Below are positions 12,176 to 23,637 of a stretch of DNA of 64,000 nt, piece after piece. Both the position numbers and the translations under genes were made by a program. The notes beneath the pieces were generated by a model, which worked only from the letters and a program-made list of their open reading frames with translations, did no database searches and was not told where the DNA came from. Origin of the DNA: Takakia lepidozioides (taxonomy: Eukaryota; Streptophyta; Takakiopsida; Takakiales; Takakiaceae). How positions within the stretch are numbered: position 1 is the stretch's first letter; the number at the start of each line of letters is the position of its first letter. The stretch is from positions 5,888,001 to 5,952,000 of the forward strand of contig CM060734.1 of NCBI GenBank assembly GCA_030704615.1, in the 5' to 3' direction.

Positions 12176-13470
12176 ATGCCGCTTGGTGGGGTGTTGGGGG
12201 GTTGATTTTGGGGGGTGAATTGGGGGTGATTTTTGGTTTTTCCCTGGTTTGTTTTTGGTGTGTTGGAAGAATGCAGACAGTAGGTAAAGATGATCTAGTC
12301 TAGGATGTCGTGAGAGACAATGCCCCTTACATGTCATATGTAGAGCAGACTCAGTCACTTGCCATGGATACTGAGTCTAGCCCCAGGGTTACGTTACAGC
12401 CGGAGATGTCTGGTCGTCATGTCAAGAGATGATGAACCTCTTGATAGGGAAAGCGATGGAGCCGCATTGAGCTTGGGGCAAGTAGCCAAGTCACCGTTAT
12501 CTTCACTCAGAGAGTTTCGAGACGCGGGATAGATGTTCATTGCAGCTGAAGACACTATGGGGATAGGCGTTCCCCAATCGGGTCAAATGGTATCTGGTGT
12601 AAATACTATTATGTGTGAGCCATCTTCCTCCCCCTATTTCTTTACCACTTATTATTGGAGCTCCGGGAATGGCAACCTGGGGTGTGGGGCAACAAAGTTG
12701 CAATAATTAAGTGAATTCTCCACTGGGAGGAAGGCAATAGGGCTCCTACTCATAGTTTGTTTGTTTTTTCTTTCTTTCTCACCATTTGTTGGAGTATTTT
12801 ACAGGTCATCATCAGTTCAAGTTCCGGAGAGGGTACCAACGATATTCTCTCTATCTTTTATTTATTTGGTTGTTCGCTTATTATTATTAACAATGTACAA
12901 ATCTTGTGCAGGGTTTGAAAACGACGTCAGTGTTTGCATCCATATGTCACCTGCATTATTGCCGATCAATCATAAGGTATCTGATTCTGATATAAGGCAT
13001 CGGCTACAGGAGACTAGCTAACAAACGGATCATGTATAAGGTGTACACATACTCCCGTAAGCTGTCTTACCAGGGCTTAGCTCATAATATCGGCATTCAG
13101 AAGTCCTTTAGATGCTCTATGCTTATTTCAGATATCATCAAGGATGCCTTACTTTTCATACCCAATCAATCAACCATACTATTGCTGGAGAAGATCATAC
13201 CTGGCCAAGGGAGATTCATACCCCAGGGCTTTCAGTTCATCATTCCAGTTTGGAATGTGTTTGTTGCCTATCTGCCAAGGCCCTTCAAAAAATATTGTTA
13301 GTACATCAAAATGAGAAGGTGAAACGGGAAAGGAGAAGGGTAGATGGTGTGTACAAAAACCACTAAGTACACTGATCAGATAAAGAGAGGGAAGATATAC
13401 ATGTCATGTCAAGACATGGACAAGACCGCTAAGGTCATTGTCATTGAAAGACAATGCAGCCCTTTACAGG
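12176..13470. other. No gene recognised
   Basis: A G/T-rich stretch (12180-12265) is followed by ordinary AT-leaning DNA. Several open frames exist (for example 12761-13021 and 13032-13301 on the plus strand) but none shows a domain or motif I recognise. Confidence 0.25.
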
Positions 13471-13496
13471 GCACCATCTAACAACCCCTTTTTTTT
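13471..13496 (-). other. Candidate polypurine tract and 3' LTR start of the 14.4-18.8 kb gypsy element
   Basis: On the minus strand AAAAAAAAGGGGT (13496-13484) is followed by TGTTAGATGGTGCC. The TGTTAG start is the same as in two other LTRs in this window. It lies about 0.9 kb downstream of the integrase frame, which is a reasonable position. No matching 5' LTR was identified, so this is tentative. Confidence 0.35.
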
Positions 13497-14407
13497 AACC
13501 CTCTCATTTGAATACCTCGTTACATTTCAGGGTATCTGAAAAAACAGGGTGGGAGGGCGGGATTCATGGTCATTCATATCATGAAAGCACCATGGGTTGA
13601 CATCAAACATTCATCACCATACTTGTAGATTGTAATCTCATTTCAAAAACCCAGATTGCAGGTCTGGAGATAAATCTCCAGAGCCAAGCATATAGTACTT
13701 AAAATTGAAATTGAAACATTAAGACATACATGTCTTAAGCATATTCCAGCCAACCCATACTGGTACATCTGGATCTGGTATTTCTATTGCAGGCCAGCGG
13801 AGATGCAAAGCAAGCACAATATAGGGAGTATATTAAGAGACCATATAGAGCTTACCAATTTTTTGTCCCAAGAGTTTAGAAAACAGTTTGTAGTCTAAAA
13901 AGAGCCCAACAATGTGATGCTTGTTAGTCTATAAATAACCACAATGTCTGTTTTACAAGACATAAGACACAAGCAGGATTCATAAAATAAAAACAGGGCC
14001 AAGTCTTTTTAAGCAGATACAAGTCTGGAGTGGTATTCCAGGGTCTTAAGAACAGCTCTGCCAGGGTAGAAAGGTAATTCAAAAACCCTGTTTGCAGTCC
14101 ATCGTATGAAATCAAAGTGAAATGAAGGTCTTGCAGAATGTGTGTTGTCTAGTAAGGCACAACGGTCCGTCTTAATAACCAGCCAAGAGGTTTCATTGTA
14201 GAGCCGAATTTCAGTGCAGCCAAGGTACCGACTGCCACATTGTACCCGCATTGAAACATGAAAAAAAATAGTAGATAAATCGGTAGATTTGTATTCTATG
14301 AGTTCTCATGTCTGCCCTACCTCCTGCCATGTAGATATGGTTGCAAGAAACCACAAACAAGGTAAGGAACAGAAGTAGATCCTCATTGGAGCCAAGTTGA
14401 AGCAGGT
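13497..14407 (-). other. Noncoding spacer downstream of gypsy integrase
   Basis: The sequence lies between the integrase stop region and the candidate 3' LTR start and contains no recognisable coding sequence. The phrases CATATAGGGAGTATATTAAG and similar show no pattern. Confidence 0.3.
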
Positions 14408-15585
14408 CTACATCCGTATGCTGGCAGTTTTGAAGCAGCCATCTTGGAAAGATTTTACTTTCCCTTTTGATACTCTCTTTTTCCGCTGCTCTTGAATTCG
14501 TGCCATATTATCTGCAGCGTCTGCTCGAACTTCTTCCAAGTGGAACAATTCGTGTTCCCTGACTTGTAGTGATTCCTCCAAACCCCATCGTTCACGAGTC
14601 GAGGTTCTTAATGTGGGTACCATACACTCAATTGGTAGTAGTGCTTCGACTCCATACACCAGTTGAAATGGTGTATGTTTCGTGGTCACCTTGTATGAGG
14701 TCCTAAATGCCCATAGTGCCGTATTCATCTTGGTATCCCAATCTGTGCGATTGGCATTTACTATCTTTGTCAAGATAGTGCATAATATTTTGTTTGTAGA
14801 TTCTACTTGGCCATTACCCTGAGGGTAATAAGCAGTACTCTTGTGATGCACAATCATGAATTCTTCCGTCAAGCATTTTATGGTATCATTCATAAAATGT
14901 GAACCTTGATCACTGACAAACTCCAGTGGGCAACCGAATCGTGTGATTATGTTCTCATATAAGAACTTGGTTGTTGACTTGGCAGTGTTGTCTCTTAATG
15001 CCTTGGCCTCTACCCACATGGTAGTGTAATCGGTGGCTGTGAGAATGTATTGGTTCTGTGTATATCTTGCTGGAGGTTTAATGGGTCCTACGAAGTCTAG
15101 CCCCCAACGCTGAAATGGCTCTGTTGGTAATATTGGGTGCATAGTTCCTTTCCCCGTTTTTTCTACTGGTCCCATCCTTTGGTAGACATCACACTTTTGA
15201 CAGTGTTCATATGTGTCTCCGAAAACAGTAGGCCACCAGTATCTGCTAATAATATCTTCTTTGCTGTCAGGTCTGCACTGAAGTGTCCTCCTGCAATTCC
15301 TTCATGTAACTCCTGCATCACTGTTTTGGCTTGTTCTTTGTTCACACATCTTCTCATTATGGAGTCAATTCCTCTTTTGTACATAATTCCTCTGATCACT
15401 GTGTATGGCTTGCTTTTCATTGAAAGTTTTCTCCTGTCATCTTTGGTGTAATCCTCAGGAAATTTTCCTGTGTTCAGATAGTACTTGATTGGCCATTGCC
15501 AATCATCTGGATCTTGATCTTGATCCTGGAAGTCTTCTGATTTTTCCTTGGTAACTGCATAAGCTCCAATGCTAATATTGGCCAA
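14408..15585 (-). pseudogene. Gypsy integrase
   Basis: The core at 15175-14408 shows the three catalytic residues in context: GLDFVGP (first Asp), SDQGSHF (second Asp) and [11 protein letters not shown] (Glu). [15 protein letters not shown] segment of the zinc-binding region lies just upstream, in another frame (15585-15163). The catalytic core itself is intact, but the N-terminal zinc-binding part is separated from it by a frameshift. The C-terminal segment is basic ([10 protein letters not shown]) and no chromodomain is seen. Confidence 0.8.
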
Positions 15586-15599
15586 TTCTTGATTATTTG

Positions 15600-15840
15600 G
15601 CTCCTCGTTTTCCTTGTCATCCTCTTCTTCTGGATCTGGCTCGTCTTCAATAAAAGGTCCTTCATCAAGAGGTTCGTCTTCATCTGATGAGTCCTCTTCT
15701 TCATCAGTTTCATCATCAGCTTAAGAGAGTCTGGTAGGTCATAGTCTCCTTGAAACACTCCCAGAGCGTCTAGAGGGTCTGTTTCTGTTTCTTGTGCTTC
15801 TGGTTGAACAGCAAACGGAAATGCATCGGGAAGTTGATCC
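15600..15840 (-). pseudogene. Acidic linker between gypsy RNase H and integrase
   Basis: This strand reads as low-complexity acidic or lysine-rich peptide depending on frame, and corresponds to the spacer between RNase H and the integrase zinc-binding region. It has no motif of its own. Confidence 0.35.
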
Positions 15841-15841
15841 T

Positions 15842-16887
15842 CTACTCCTGTTGCTGGTTCTCCAGTAGTACTTCTTGATAGATGATCTGCCGTAACATGT
15901 AATCTTCCAGGTTTATGAACAACTTCAAAATCATACTCATGAAGAAGTAATAACCATGGAGCAACCCTCCCACTAGCCAGTGGTCAATTTGCCAAATGAA
16001 CCAAAGCCTGATGATCCACAATAAATTTAAAACGATTGCCAAGTAAATAATGCCGAAACTTTTGAGCAACATAAATCATTGCCAATGCTTCCCTTTCCGT
16101 AGTGCTATAGTTTTTCTCCGCTGCTGTCAGTAATCTGCTTGCATAATAGATTGGTGAATCTATTGTGCCTGTCACATTCTGAGCCAGAACTGCCCCCAAA
16201 GCAATGCCTGATGCATCACTGTGTACATGAAATGGTAAATCTCATCTTGGATTTATTAGAATTGGTGCTGCTGTGAGTGCCCTTTTCAATGAATCAAATG
16301 ATTCCTGGCAAGCTGGAGACCATCGGTATTCGGCATCCTTCTACAACAGTCTATAGACTGGTGCCGCTCTGTGAGCATATTTGGCCATGTACCTTTTGTA
16401 ATAGCTTGTCTGTCCTAGAAATCTCTTGAGTTTCTTGGGATTTTCTGGTGGTGGTATAATCTGGATAACATCCACCTTCTTCGGATCTACCAAAATTCCC
16501 TGTTGGCACACAATGTGTCCCAACAGTAATCCTGAATTCACACAAAATGTACATTTTTCCGGGGAGACTTACTCCATTGTCTCTGCAGGCTTGTAGGAAA
16601 AGTTTTAACTGTGCCAAGTGTTTGGATTTCTGTCCGAAGACACTGAAATCATCCAAGAATACCTGCATAAGGTCATTGAGATAACTCTTGAATATCTCAG
16701 ATATTGCTCTCTGAAACGTGGCTGGTGCGTTGCAAAGTCCAAATGACATGACTTTGTAAGCGTAGTCTCCCCATTCAGTGATGAATGCGGTCTTTTCTCG
16801 GTCTTCTTTTGCCATCTGTACCTGATTATACCCACTGAATCCATCCATGAATGAGTACATCTCATGTCCCGCTACTATGTCTAACAC
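15842..16887 (-). pseudogene. Gypsy reverse transcriptase and RNase H
   Basis: The RT part at 16887-16600 contains YSFMDGFSGYNQVQMA, WGDYAYKVMSFGLCNAPATF and the catalytic FLDDF box. A frame change follows, then GHIVCQQGILVDPKKV at 16541-16341. RNase H lies at 16199-15984, with GAVLAQNV, YYASRLLTAAEKNYSTTERE and FIVDHQALVHL. At least three reading-frame breaks separate these pieces. Upstream, the RT fingers with the primer-grip region are only partly readable. Confidence 0.8.
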
Positions 16888-17071
16888 TATCTCTGTGAAA
16901 GGCAGTGGAAAGGGGTATTTCTTGGTTCATGCATTTAATTTGCGGTAGTCCACACGTACTCGTAATTTACCATTATTCTTGGGTACTATCACAATGGGTG
17001 ACAACCATTGTGGTGTTTCTACTGGGTATATAAATCCTGCATCCAATAATTTCTTGATTTCTTCCCAAACC

Positions 17072-18757
17072 TTAGTTGCAATAGTTGGGGTTCATTCTGT
17101 AACGGTTCTGACGAACTGGTTTCGTGTCAACTTCCAATTCAATTTGGTGCTGACAGATGTTGGAAGGTATGCCCTTCAAATCTTTGTAGTTCCAAGTGAA
17201 TACATCCTTGTATTCAGTGAATAATGCAGTGGCTTCTTGTAGAAATGATTCTTCAAGACCTGCACTTACTCGTATTATCTGTGGTTCTGCCACTGTTCCG
17301 AGATTCACTTGAATCAATTGGGTTTCTTCCGTTACTGTCCATCCTGCAATCTCCTGTCCGATGGTTGCAATCATGGCAGGTACTTCACTGATGTTAATGT
17401 CTTTTTCTCTTTCTTGATAAAAACGGGCAGGGTGCTGAGGTGTGTCCATAGCTTCTTCCGGTATTGGAGTACTTGGTTCTCCTTGGGTGTTCACCATGTG
17501 ACATCCTACTGTTGTGGTATTTTTGACCACTAATTGACTAATGGGTTCTAACTGTGGATGTGCTACATATACTGTGGCTTCTTCTTCATCCGACAGTCCA
17601 CTGGACCAATCATACTCTTCCACTATACAAGGTCGTTTCTCTCGTGGAATCGCGTCTCGTTGCTTCGTGGTGATAGTGACTTGTTCTGATTCTTTTTTGA
17701 TCGTGAGAGTTTGGCTTCCCCAATCGTGGTGCGATTGGGTTTGTGTTAACCATGGTCGGCCAAGTAGTAGCGAATATCCTTCTGCCACATCCTCCATTAT
17801 GAGAATGGTTACTGATACTTCGTATACCAGTCCTGCTACTTCCATCGCAAGGCGTCTGATGATACCCAACAGTTGTACTTTCCGTTGATTGGCCATTCGT
17901 ACTGTGAATGGAGCAGGTTCCATGTGCCCCAATCCTAGTGACTTCTTCATCCTTTCCGTCATGATGTTCACTCCCGATCCTCCATCGATGAGTACATCCG
18001 TTATCAGTTTCCGTCCAATACGTACTTGTATTACTGGTATCGCCTCATCGTAGTCTGGAGCTCGTTGTATAATTGTGGGTTTAATCGTGTAAGCCTCTGG
18101 TATTGGTTTGTGTTTTGGTGTAGGGGTCAATGCCTCAATTGCCTGTAATAAAGTTTTCTTGCAGTGTGGAGCAATTTGTAATAATTGTCCAATGGTAATC
18201 TGGGTCTTGGTCTGGCATATTACTTCAGCCAATTTTGTTTCCGTGGTTTCATTCGTGGTCTTCGTCGTTGGTCTGATTTGATTATCTGGAGTTGGATCTC
18301 CAGAAGGTATATGGGTTCCTTCTTGCATTTGAACTATGGCTTTGCTTACCTCCTGGTGTACGCTCTTTTCTTCCTGCCATGCCGCACTTTCTGGATATTG
18401 TTTCCGTTCTTCTTCAAATTCCTTGTCTGGAGGTTTCTGTTTCTTGGCCCGAGTTCGGGTTACCGCAAGGGTATCCAGTACAGGTGTTACCACACTCATG
18501 GCTACACTTGGTCCGGCTTCCCAATTCTGCCTCATGCTTGATTCGTAACTAGCATTCATGTTTCCAGTGTCCCTCTTTCTTGCAATAGTGGCATCTCTTG
18601 GTTTCCTTGTGAGGACTCTAAAGTAAAGCCATGCTATTCCAAGCATCTCTGTGTAGCGTGATTGTGAGATAGAGAGAATGTGCATCATCTCAAAATAACT
18701 CTTGGTTATCTTGTATACTGTATGGCTATATGAACAAAGAGGCTTCAGCCTTTCCAA
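17072..18757 (-). pseudogene. Gypsy protease and gag-pol linker
   Basis: A 561-codon open frame holds the retropepsin-like active site LIDGGSGVNIMTERM, the plant gypsy variant with DGG rather than DTG, followed by the flap region and LLLGRPWLTQ. The C-terminal end reads PVRQNRYRMNP, the usual lead-in to the RT. The N-terminal 55 or so residues read through noncoding sequence. The gag zinc knuckle overlaps in another frame at 18552-18593. Confidence 0.75.
18552..18593 (-). other. CCHC zinc knuckle of the gypsy gag, in a shifted frame
   Basis: The minus strand reads CHYCKKEGHWKHEC, a perfect CX2CX4HX4C knuckle, immediately followed by a stop. The protease-bearing frame that overlaps it is a different one. 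This is consistent either with a gag/pol frameshift or with decay. Confidence 0.75.
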
Positions 18758-18781
18758 CTAAGATCGTTTGGGCTAAAGGGA

Positions 18782-18822
18782 CTGCAGGTCAGGCTTAATC
18801 AGTAGGATTAAGCAACCTGCAG
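18782..18822. repeat. Imperfect palindrome upstream of the gypsy pol frame
   Basis: CTGCAGGT (18782-18789) pairs with ACCTGCAG (18815-18822), and GCTTAATC pairs with GATTAAGC inside them, leaving a five-base loop. The transcript could fold as a near-perfect hairpin. Confidence 0.55.
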
Positions 18823-19086
18823 AGATGGTGATTCATACAACTGCCAGGTTTTAGCTTCTGTAGCATATTTCTCTATTCTTTCAGCTCTGTCTTGCTTAGC
18901 TTTTTCCTTATTTTCCTCATTCATTCTCACATTATATATAGAATTCATTTTTTTAAGTACCCTTTAATAGCCTTGGTATGTTAGTAAAGAAAATTATAGT
19001 GGTCTCTACCCTTTCCCAAGATTACACCATCCTGCCAGAATCCGTATTACGACTTAATTTTCCTTTACTGATTGATCACCAATCTT

Positions 19087-19554
19087 CTAATGGGCACAAT
19101 AATACCATTTGTCCTTCTCAGTGTATCTGCCTTGTAATAAGTCTTTGGGTATCCAGTACTCTACTGCTTCTATGATCATATGACAATATTCATAATTTGA
19201 ACATCCCTCCCTGAAGATATAACTAGTGTAGCAAACTTTTCTGATTGGTAATAGAGTAATCAATAAAGCTAGGCGAGACAGCCACTCTTCACTTCTGTTT
19301 TTACATTCCCAAGGTGCTCGCGCAATATTGATCACTCCTCCCTTTAATCCCCATTTGTCATCTTCTTTCGCAATTGAAAGAAAGATCTTCTGTTGTATTG
19401 CTACTGGTAAGCCATGAAATTTTTCCAGGAATGCTTTCCATTCCTCTGCTTCCGTTGACTCGTTCTTTCGTGATTTCAAGAAATCACTGAGTAGCCATCC
19501 TTCCTTGAGTTCTCTTGAACTCAACATACCGTTAGTCCCCAGTATGGTCGTCAA
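19087..19554 (-). CDS. Unrecognised 155-codon open frame, possibly retroelement gag
   Basis: The frame opens with an ATG and ends beside the gypsy element. Its middle part, rich in Glu, Lys and Trp (for example EEWKAFLEKFHGLPVAIQQK), looks protein-like and could be the matrix/capsid part of a gag, but I recognise no domain. It lies upstream of the gypsy pol in the same orientation, which fits a gag origin. The frame is uninterrupted. Confidence 0.3.
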   Translation of the reverse strand: MTTILGTNGMLSSRELKEGWLLSDFLKSRKNESTEAEEWKAFLEKFHGLPVAIQQKIFLSIAKEDDKWGLKGGVINIARAPWECKNRSEEWLSRLALLITLLPIRKVCYTSYIFREGCSNYEYCHMIIEAVEYWIPKDLLQGRYTEKDKWYYCAH

Positions 19555-19719
19555 ATGTTAACCGCTGGTTTATGACTTAGACAAAACATGCTCTCAGTAC
19601 TACTGCCCATTTCCCAAGACATGCAACAGAGGTTGTCCGACGGTATGCTTTCGGAAACGACTACAGAGTAATCGTTTTAAGAAAGGAAATCTGATCTCCG
19701 GAAAGTGAGAACACTTCTT

Positions 19720-20225
19720 CTTTTATAGCTAAGTTAAAAGTTCCTTGAAAATAACATAAATCTACACTACAACGTTCCATGATCATGTATCATTTATATC
19801 TTTTGTTATGATAAACTCGATATATATGAATAATAGTATGATGAAAAATATGAACTTGATATACATTAGTAAGATTATATATGTCTCGTTTATAGCTAAG
19901 TTAAAAGTATTTATTTGTAATAAGTGTTAAATGATGGATGGGTTTAAGAATATGGTGCAACTATAGCGTTTGAAAATATGGTGAAGAATGACACACAAAA
20001 GTAATATTCATGTTGATGGACTGCACTACAATGACACACAAAATAATAATGGTAAACGGTTTGCACTACAATGTTCCATTTTCAGCAATCATTTATATCT
20101 TTTTTTATGATGAACTCATTATATTTCAATAATAGTATGATGAATAATATGAACTTGATATACATTAGTAAGATTGTTAATGTCTCATTTATAGCTAAGT
20201 CAAAAGTCTTTTGAAAATAAACTAA
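19720..20225. repeat. AT-rich direct repeat, about 300-bp period
   Basis: A segment starting ACACTACAACGTTCCAT near 19766 and ending GCTAAGTTAAAAG near 19910 recurs from about 20064 (GCACTACAATGTTCCAT) to about 20205 (GCTAAGTCAAAAG). Both contain AATAGTATGATGAA and AACTTGATATACATTAGTAA. A third partial copy of the end lies at 19720. No coding sequence is present. Confidence 0.7.
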
Positions 20226-20259
20226 AACGTGAATGGTTACCACAGGAAAGATCTGAGGG

Positions 20260-21434
20260 CCCTCTACAGTAACAAGTCCAAATCGAGGTTTTGCTGAAAT
20301 ATTGGAAGAAAAGTTTGAGAATATTCTAAGTGAAGAAGGCGAGAGAAGTGAAACTGCTTCTCCAGAAAGGATAATCAGAACCGCACCCAAAGCTTTTAAA
20401 GATTCATTAAGCTTAGTAGGGACAACAGCTGGAAGATAGCTATCCCTGGGACAAAGACCTCCTAGTTTTGAATCATTGTTTGGGAGACAACACCAACAGC
20501 ACCACCAGTCTTAACAATCCCAACACCAACACAGTCAACAGCAGCTGGAACATTTCAGTTTGGACAGCCGGTTGCACCAGCAGCACCAGTTGTACCAGCA
20601 ACACCGATGGCTTTAGTAACAAGCAAAACCAGACCACCATTTCCTTTATATGATGGGAAATCTGATCCAGATATCCATCTCAATCAATTTGAGAACATGT
20701 GCACCATTTACAATGAAGCAACAGACCTGGAAAAGATCCGATTGTTTCCTTGTTCAATGGCCAGAAAAGGCATTGAATGGTTGGCAACATTTCCAGCCAA
20801 TCACTTTGCAAATTGGGCAGATATGATAGCAGCATTCCAAGAATGATATCGATCCAACAAATCCACGTCTGAAATCTTCACAGGATTACAGAACCTGAGA
20901 CCCAAAAAAAAAGAATTGGTAGTTGACTACCTGAAGAGAATGAAGACTCTGATCAGGAAGCTACCTCAAGCACCAGGTGATGACTTACAGAAGGCATGGT
21001 TCATCAACGGACTTCGTCCTAAATATGTAACCATGGTTACAGTCATGCTTAACAACACTTTGGCTGAAGCAGTAGGAACTGCAAAGAAGTTGGAACTGGG
21101 ATTCCATCAGAGCAGAAGTAAAGATTCCAAGGATCCCTTGGAAGAAGAAGACTCTGATGATGAAGAAAAGCCCAAGCAAAAGAAAAAAGAAGTGATTGAC
21201 AAAACCACCTTGGATCAGAAGATAGCAGAGGCTATCACGAATTTTAAAGATGAAGGACCACGAAAGGCAACATGGTGTCACAAATGCGGGACTGCAGGAC
21301 ACCTGGCAACAGAATGCCACATGAAAGACAAATACTGTGATATTTGTCATATGAACAATCATAATACCAGCCATTGTGTTTATAATCAACGGACCAAGAA
21401 GAGTGGGTACACACGAGAGGTGGGGGTACACTAA
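20260..21434 (+). pseudogene. Ty3/gypsy gag with zinc knuckles
   Basis: A Gln-rich leader (20470-20620) precedes a capsid-like region beginning RPPFPLYDGKSDPDIHLNQF. Its CSMARKGIEWLATFP and FINGLRP blocks are typical of plant gypsy gag. An in-frame TGA near 20845 splits the protein and a run of A residues at about 20905 follows. An acidic/basic linker leads to CHKCGTAGHLATEC (CX2CX4HX4C) and a second cluster, CDICHMNNHNTSHC. No pol follows on this strand, so it is an orphan gag. The minus-strand gypsy at 14.4-18.8 kb is a plausible relative. Confidence 0.75.
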
Positions 21435-21679
21435 GTCCAAGTCCGACGGGGAGGATTGGATGGACCAAGGCGATACAATATGGGTAATCGTTATCAGAGG
21501 CCACGAGATTACTATCCACCACGGGATAGAGAACATCAACCCAGTTGAATCACTCTGATTCCACTGGATACACACTGATCCGTTCTAAGTTGCATGCAGT
21601 TCTCTTATACTACGCTCAAAAGAGCCATTTACAGTCTGCGGTCGTTAATGACCATTGTCTAACTGCCTACGCAACCTAA

Positions 21680-21990
21680 AAGGTTTGCAAAAAAGTGGCC
21701 CGTGGCCGTGGTCGTGGCTCGTGGCTCGTGTGTCTGTCGTGGTACACGGCCCACGGCCCTTCACTACCATTTCTACTAGTAAAGCCTATGCTACCGTGGC
21801 CGTGTAATATTGTGGTTCACGGCCCACGGCTGCTACGCTACCCACTACTGCTCCCGTGGTAGTGTACCTTTGTTCCGCTGTTGCTAAGTGTCGAGCACTT
21901 AGCCTTTTCTACTCGTGGCCGGGTAGTGTAAACCAATCACTACCCGCTATGTCCCATCGTGACTCCCGCTGCCCAGCCCTCGTAGTTGTG
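21680..21990. repeat. CGTGGCC-rich low-complexity stretch
   Basis: CGTGGCCGTGGTCGTGGCTCGTGG is followed by ACACGGCCCACGG twice (near 21744 and 21820) in the opposite sense, so the stretch can form GC-rich hairpins. An open frame at 21856-22230 crosses it but has no motif I recognise. Confidence 0.5.
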
Positions 21991-22131
21991 TCACTTAGCC
22001 GTTATCATGGAGGACAATCCGAACACAGGGAGGAGGACGAGGGCATTGAGGGTAACGAGGGCCACGAGGGAATCAATGCAGACCCTTGGGAGGCTGGACA
22101 CCTTGATGTGATTCAGGACTTCAGAACTCAG

Positions 22132-22491
22132 TCAATGGATGGACTTGATCATTGCCAAAGCTTCTCTTTCGGTGGTGCTATAGTTCTTTTTAGCACTACT
22201 CAACAGTCTGCTAGCATAGTACACCGGTGAATCTATGTTTCCTGTAACATTTTGGGCTAACACAGCTCCCAATGCTTCTCCGAAGGCATCACAGTGTACA
22301 TGAAATACCATATGCCAATGTGCGTTAATCAACACAGGTGTAGTTGTTACTGACAATGTAAGTTCCTCGAAGGCGTGTTGGCACTCAGCTGTCCATGCAA
22401 ACCCTGCATCCTTCTTCAGGAGTTTACTCATTGGTACAGCCATCTGTGCATACCGTCTGACGGTAGGAAGCTGAAACCTGCATAAACCCAC
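22132..22491 (-). pseudogene. Gypsy RT connection/RNase H fragment
   Basis: The fragment reads AVPMSKLLKKDAGFAWTAEC, then GAVLAQNVTGNIDSPVYYAS and KKNYSTTEREALAMI. It closely resembles the RNase H at 15984-16199, so it belongs to the same gypsy family. It is an isolated, truncated piece that stops at 22132. Confidence 0.8.
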
Positions 22492-23098
22492 AAATCAACA
22501 AGTATCTGGAAGCCAGATCGCAATGCCACACAAGGGAGTCAGGTGAGCCTGGATTGAGATCTTACAACGCACTGGAAATTAAGGTGCAACATCTAAGAAG
22601 GCCAGGCCGAGGGGAAATAAGATAAAGAAGAGCACTACTTGAAGGGACTATTAAAACCTCGAACTAGACACTGACAAACCCCCCGACCACCCGACCGAGA
22701 CTAAGCTCGCAAAGAGCAGAAAGAAAACAGCCTAGAAACCCTGCGAAGCGGCTAACCTGAAGTCTAAAGAAAGCTAAGATCAGTCTGGAGTAGAGAAAAA
22801 AGAGACGAAGCTGGAGGCGGGAGAACTAAAAGAGAGCAAAGTACAGACGAAAGCTGTCCCTATTAACATAAAACAGACAGAGTCCCACAAACTAACCCTC
22901 ACCGCGACATGTGGAGCCCAGCGGACACATCGCCACCCCCTACGCATCTTCTGTAGTATTGTACTCACGCACTTCTGTTAGGTAGATGTAAGGGAAATTT
23001 CAAAGATCATAAAATACGACATTAGGTAGATATCACTAAGATGAGATTGAGTATTTCGGAATAAAAATTCAATCATTTTGAAGGTGTTTCTATAGAAA
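22492..23098. other. No gene seen
   Basis: The DNA is A-rich and noncoding between the gypsy fragment and the inverted-repeat element. It includes a purine-rich stretch around 22620-22810. Confidence 0.3.
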
Positions 23099-23498
23099 AA
23101 CAATAGGAATAATGTAAGAACTTAATCCAAGTGTGCAATCTGATGGTACTTTCACCGGATTTAGGCAGCTACTACTCCGACAGGACCACTGTCAAATCAT
23201 CCCCAGCCCCTCTTACCCGAGACTCACTTTTAAATATTGTCGCCCAAATTTGTGTCGCCCCTCAGCTCCTGGGTTAGTGTTACCCCAACTCTTGTGGTTC
23301 GTGTCACCCCATGTTTGGTGTAATATTGTGACACCAAGTGGGAGTTACACCGAGGACGATGGTGCCACCCGGTCCGTGTCACCCCAATCTGTGTCACTCT
23401 CAAGAGGGGATAGAGAAGATTTGACATACCAAAACCGGCATACCGTGCTGTGTGGAGACTGCCAGTGTGCATTAAGTTCTTACATTATTCCTATTGTT
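23099..23498. mobile_element. MITE-like element with 28-bp perfect inverted repeats
   Basis: The sequence at 23099-23126 and that at 23471-23498 are exact reverse complements over 28 bp; the repeat begins AACAATAGGAATAATG and ends AAGAACTTAAT. The 340-bp interior contains five or six copies of a GTGTCACCCCA-like word, for example at 23252, 23276, 23301, 23361 and 23375. No coding capacity exists. A target duplication could not be defined. It lies just downstream of CPL4. Confidence 0.65.
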
Positions 23499-23637
23499 CT
23501 CCATTTTATCAAGGCCATCAAGATCAATGGCCTAAAAAGTGTTTGGTACATACTAATAAGGTTCTTACTCTAGTAAGATATAGGAGGCTTCAATTCGAAG
23601 CTTACAATTCTTGGTGTCCAATGACCATAATCTTTAA

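Larger units (their letters stand above)
14408..18757 (-). mobile_element. Ty3/gypsy LTR retrotransposon, internal region, frameshifted
   Basis: Read from 18757 down, the order is gag zinc knuckle, protease, reverse transcriptase, RNase H and integrase, which is the Ty3/gypsy order. The frame is broken by stops and shifts between 17072 and 15175, so the copy is not active. No host gene is interrupted. The same family is present as an RNase H fragment at 22132-22491, and the plus-strand gag at 20260-21434 may belong to it. Confidence 0.85.
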
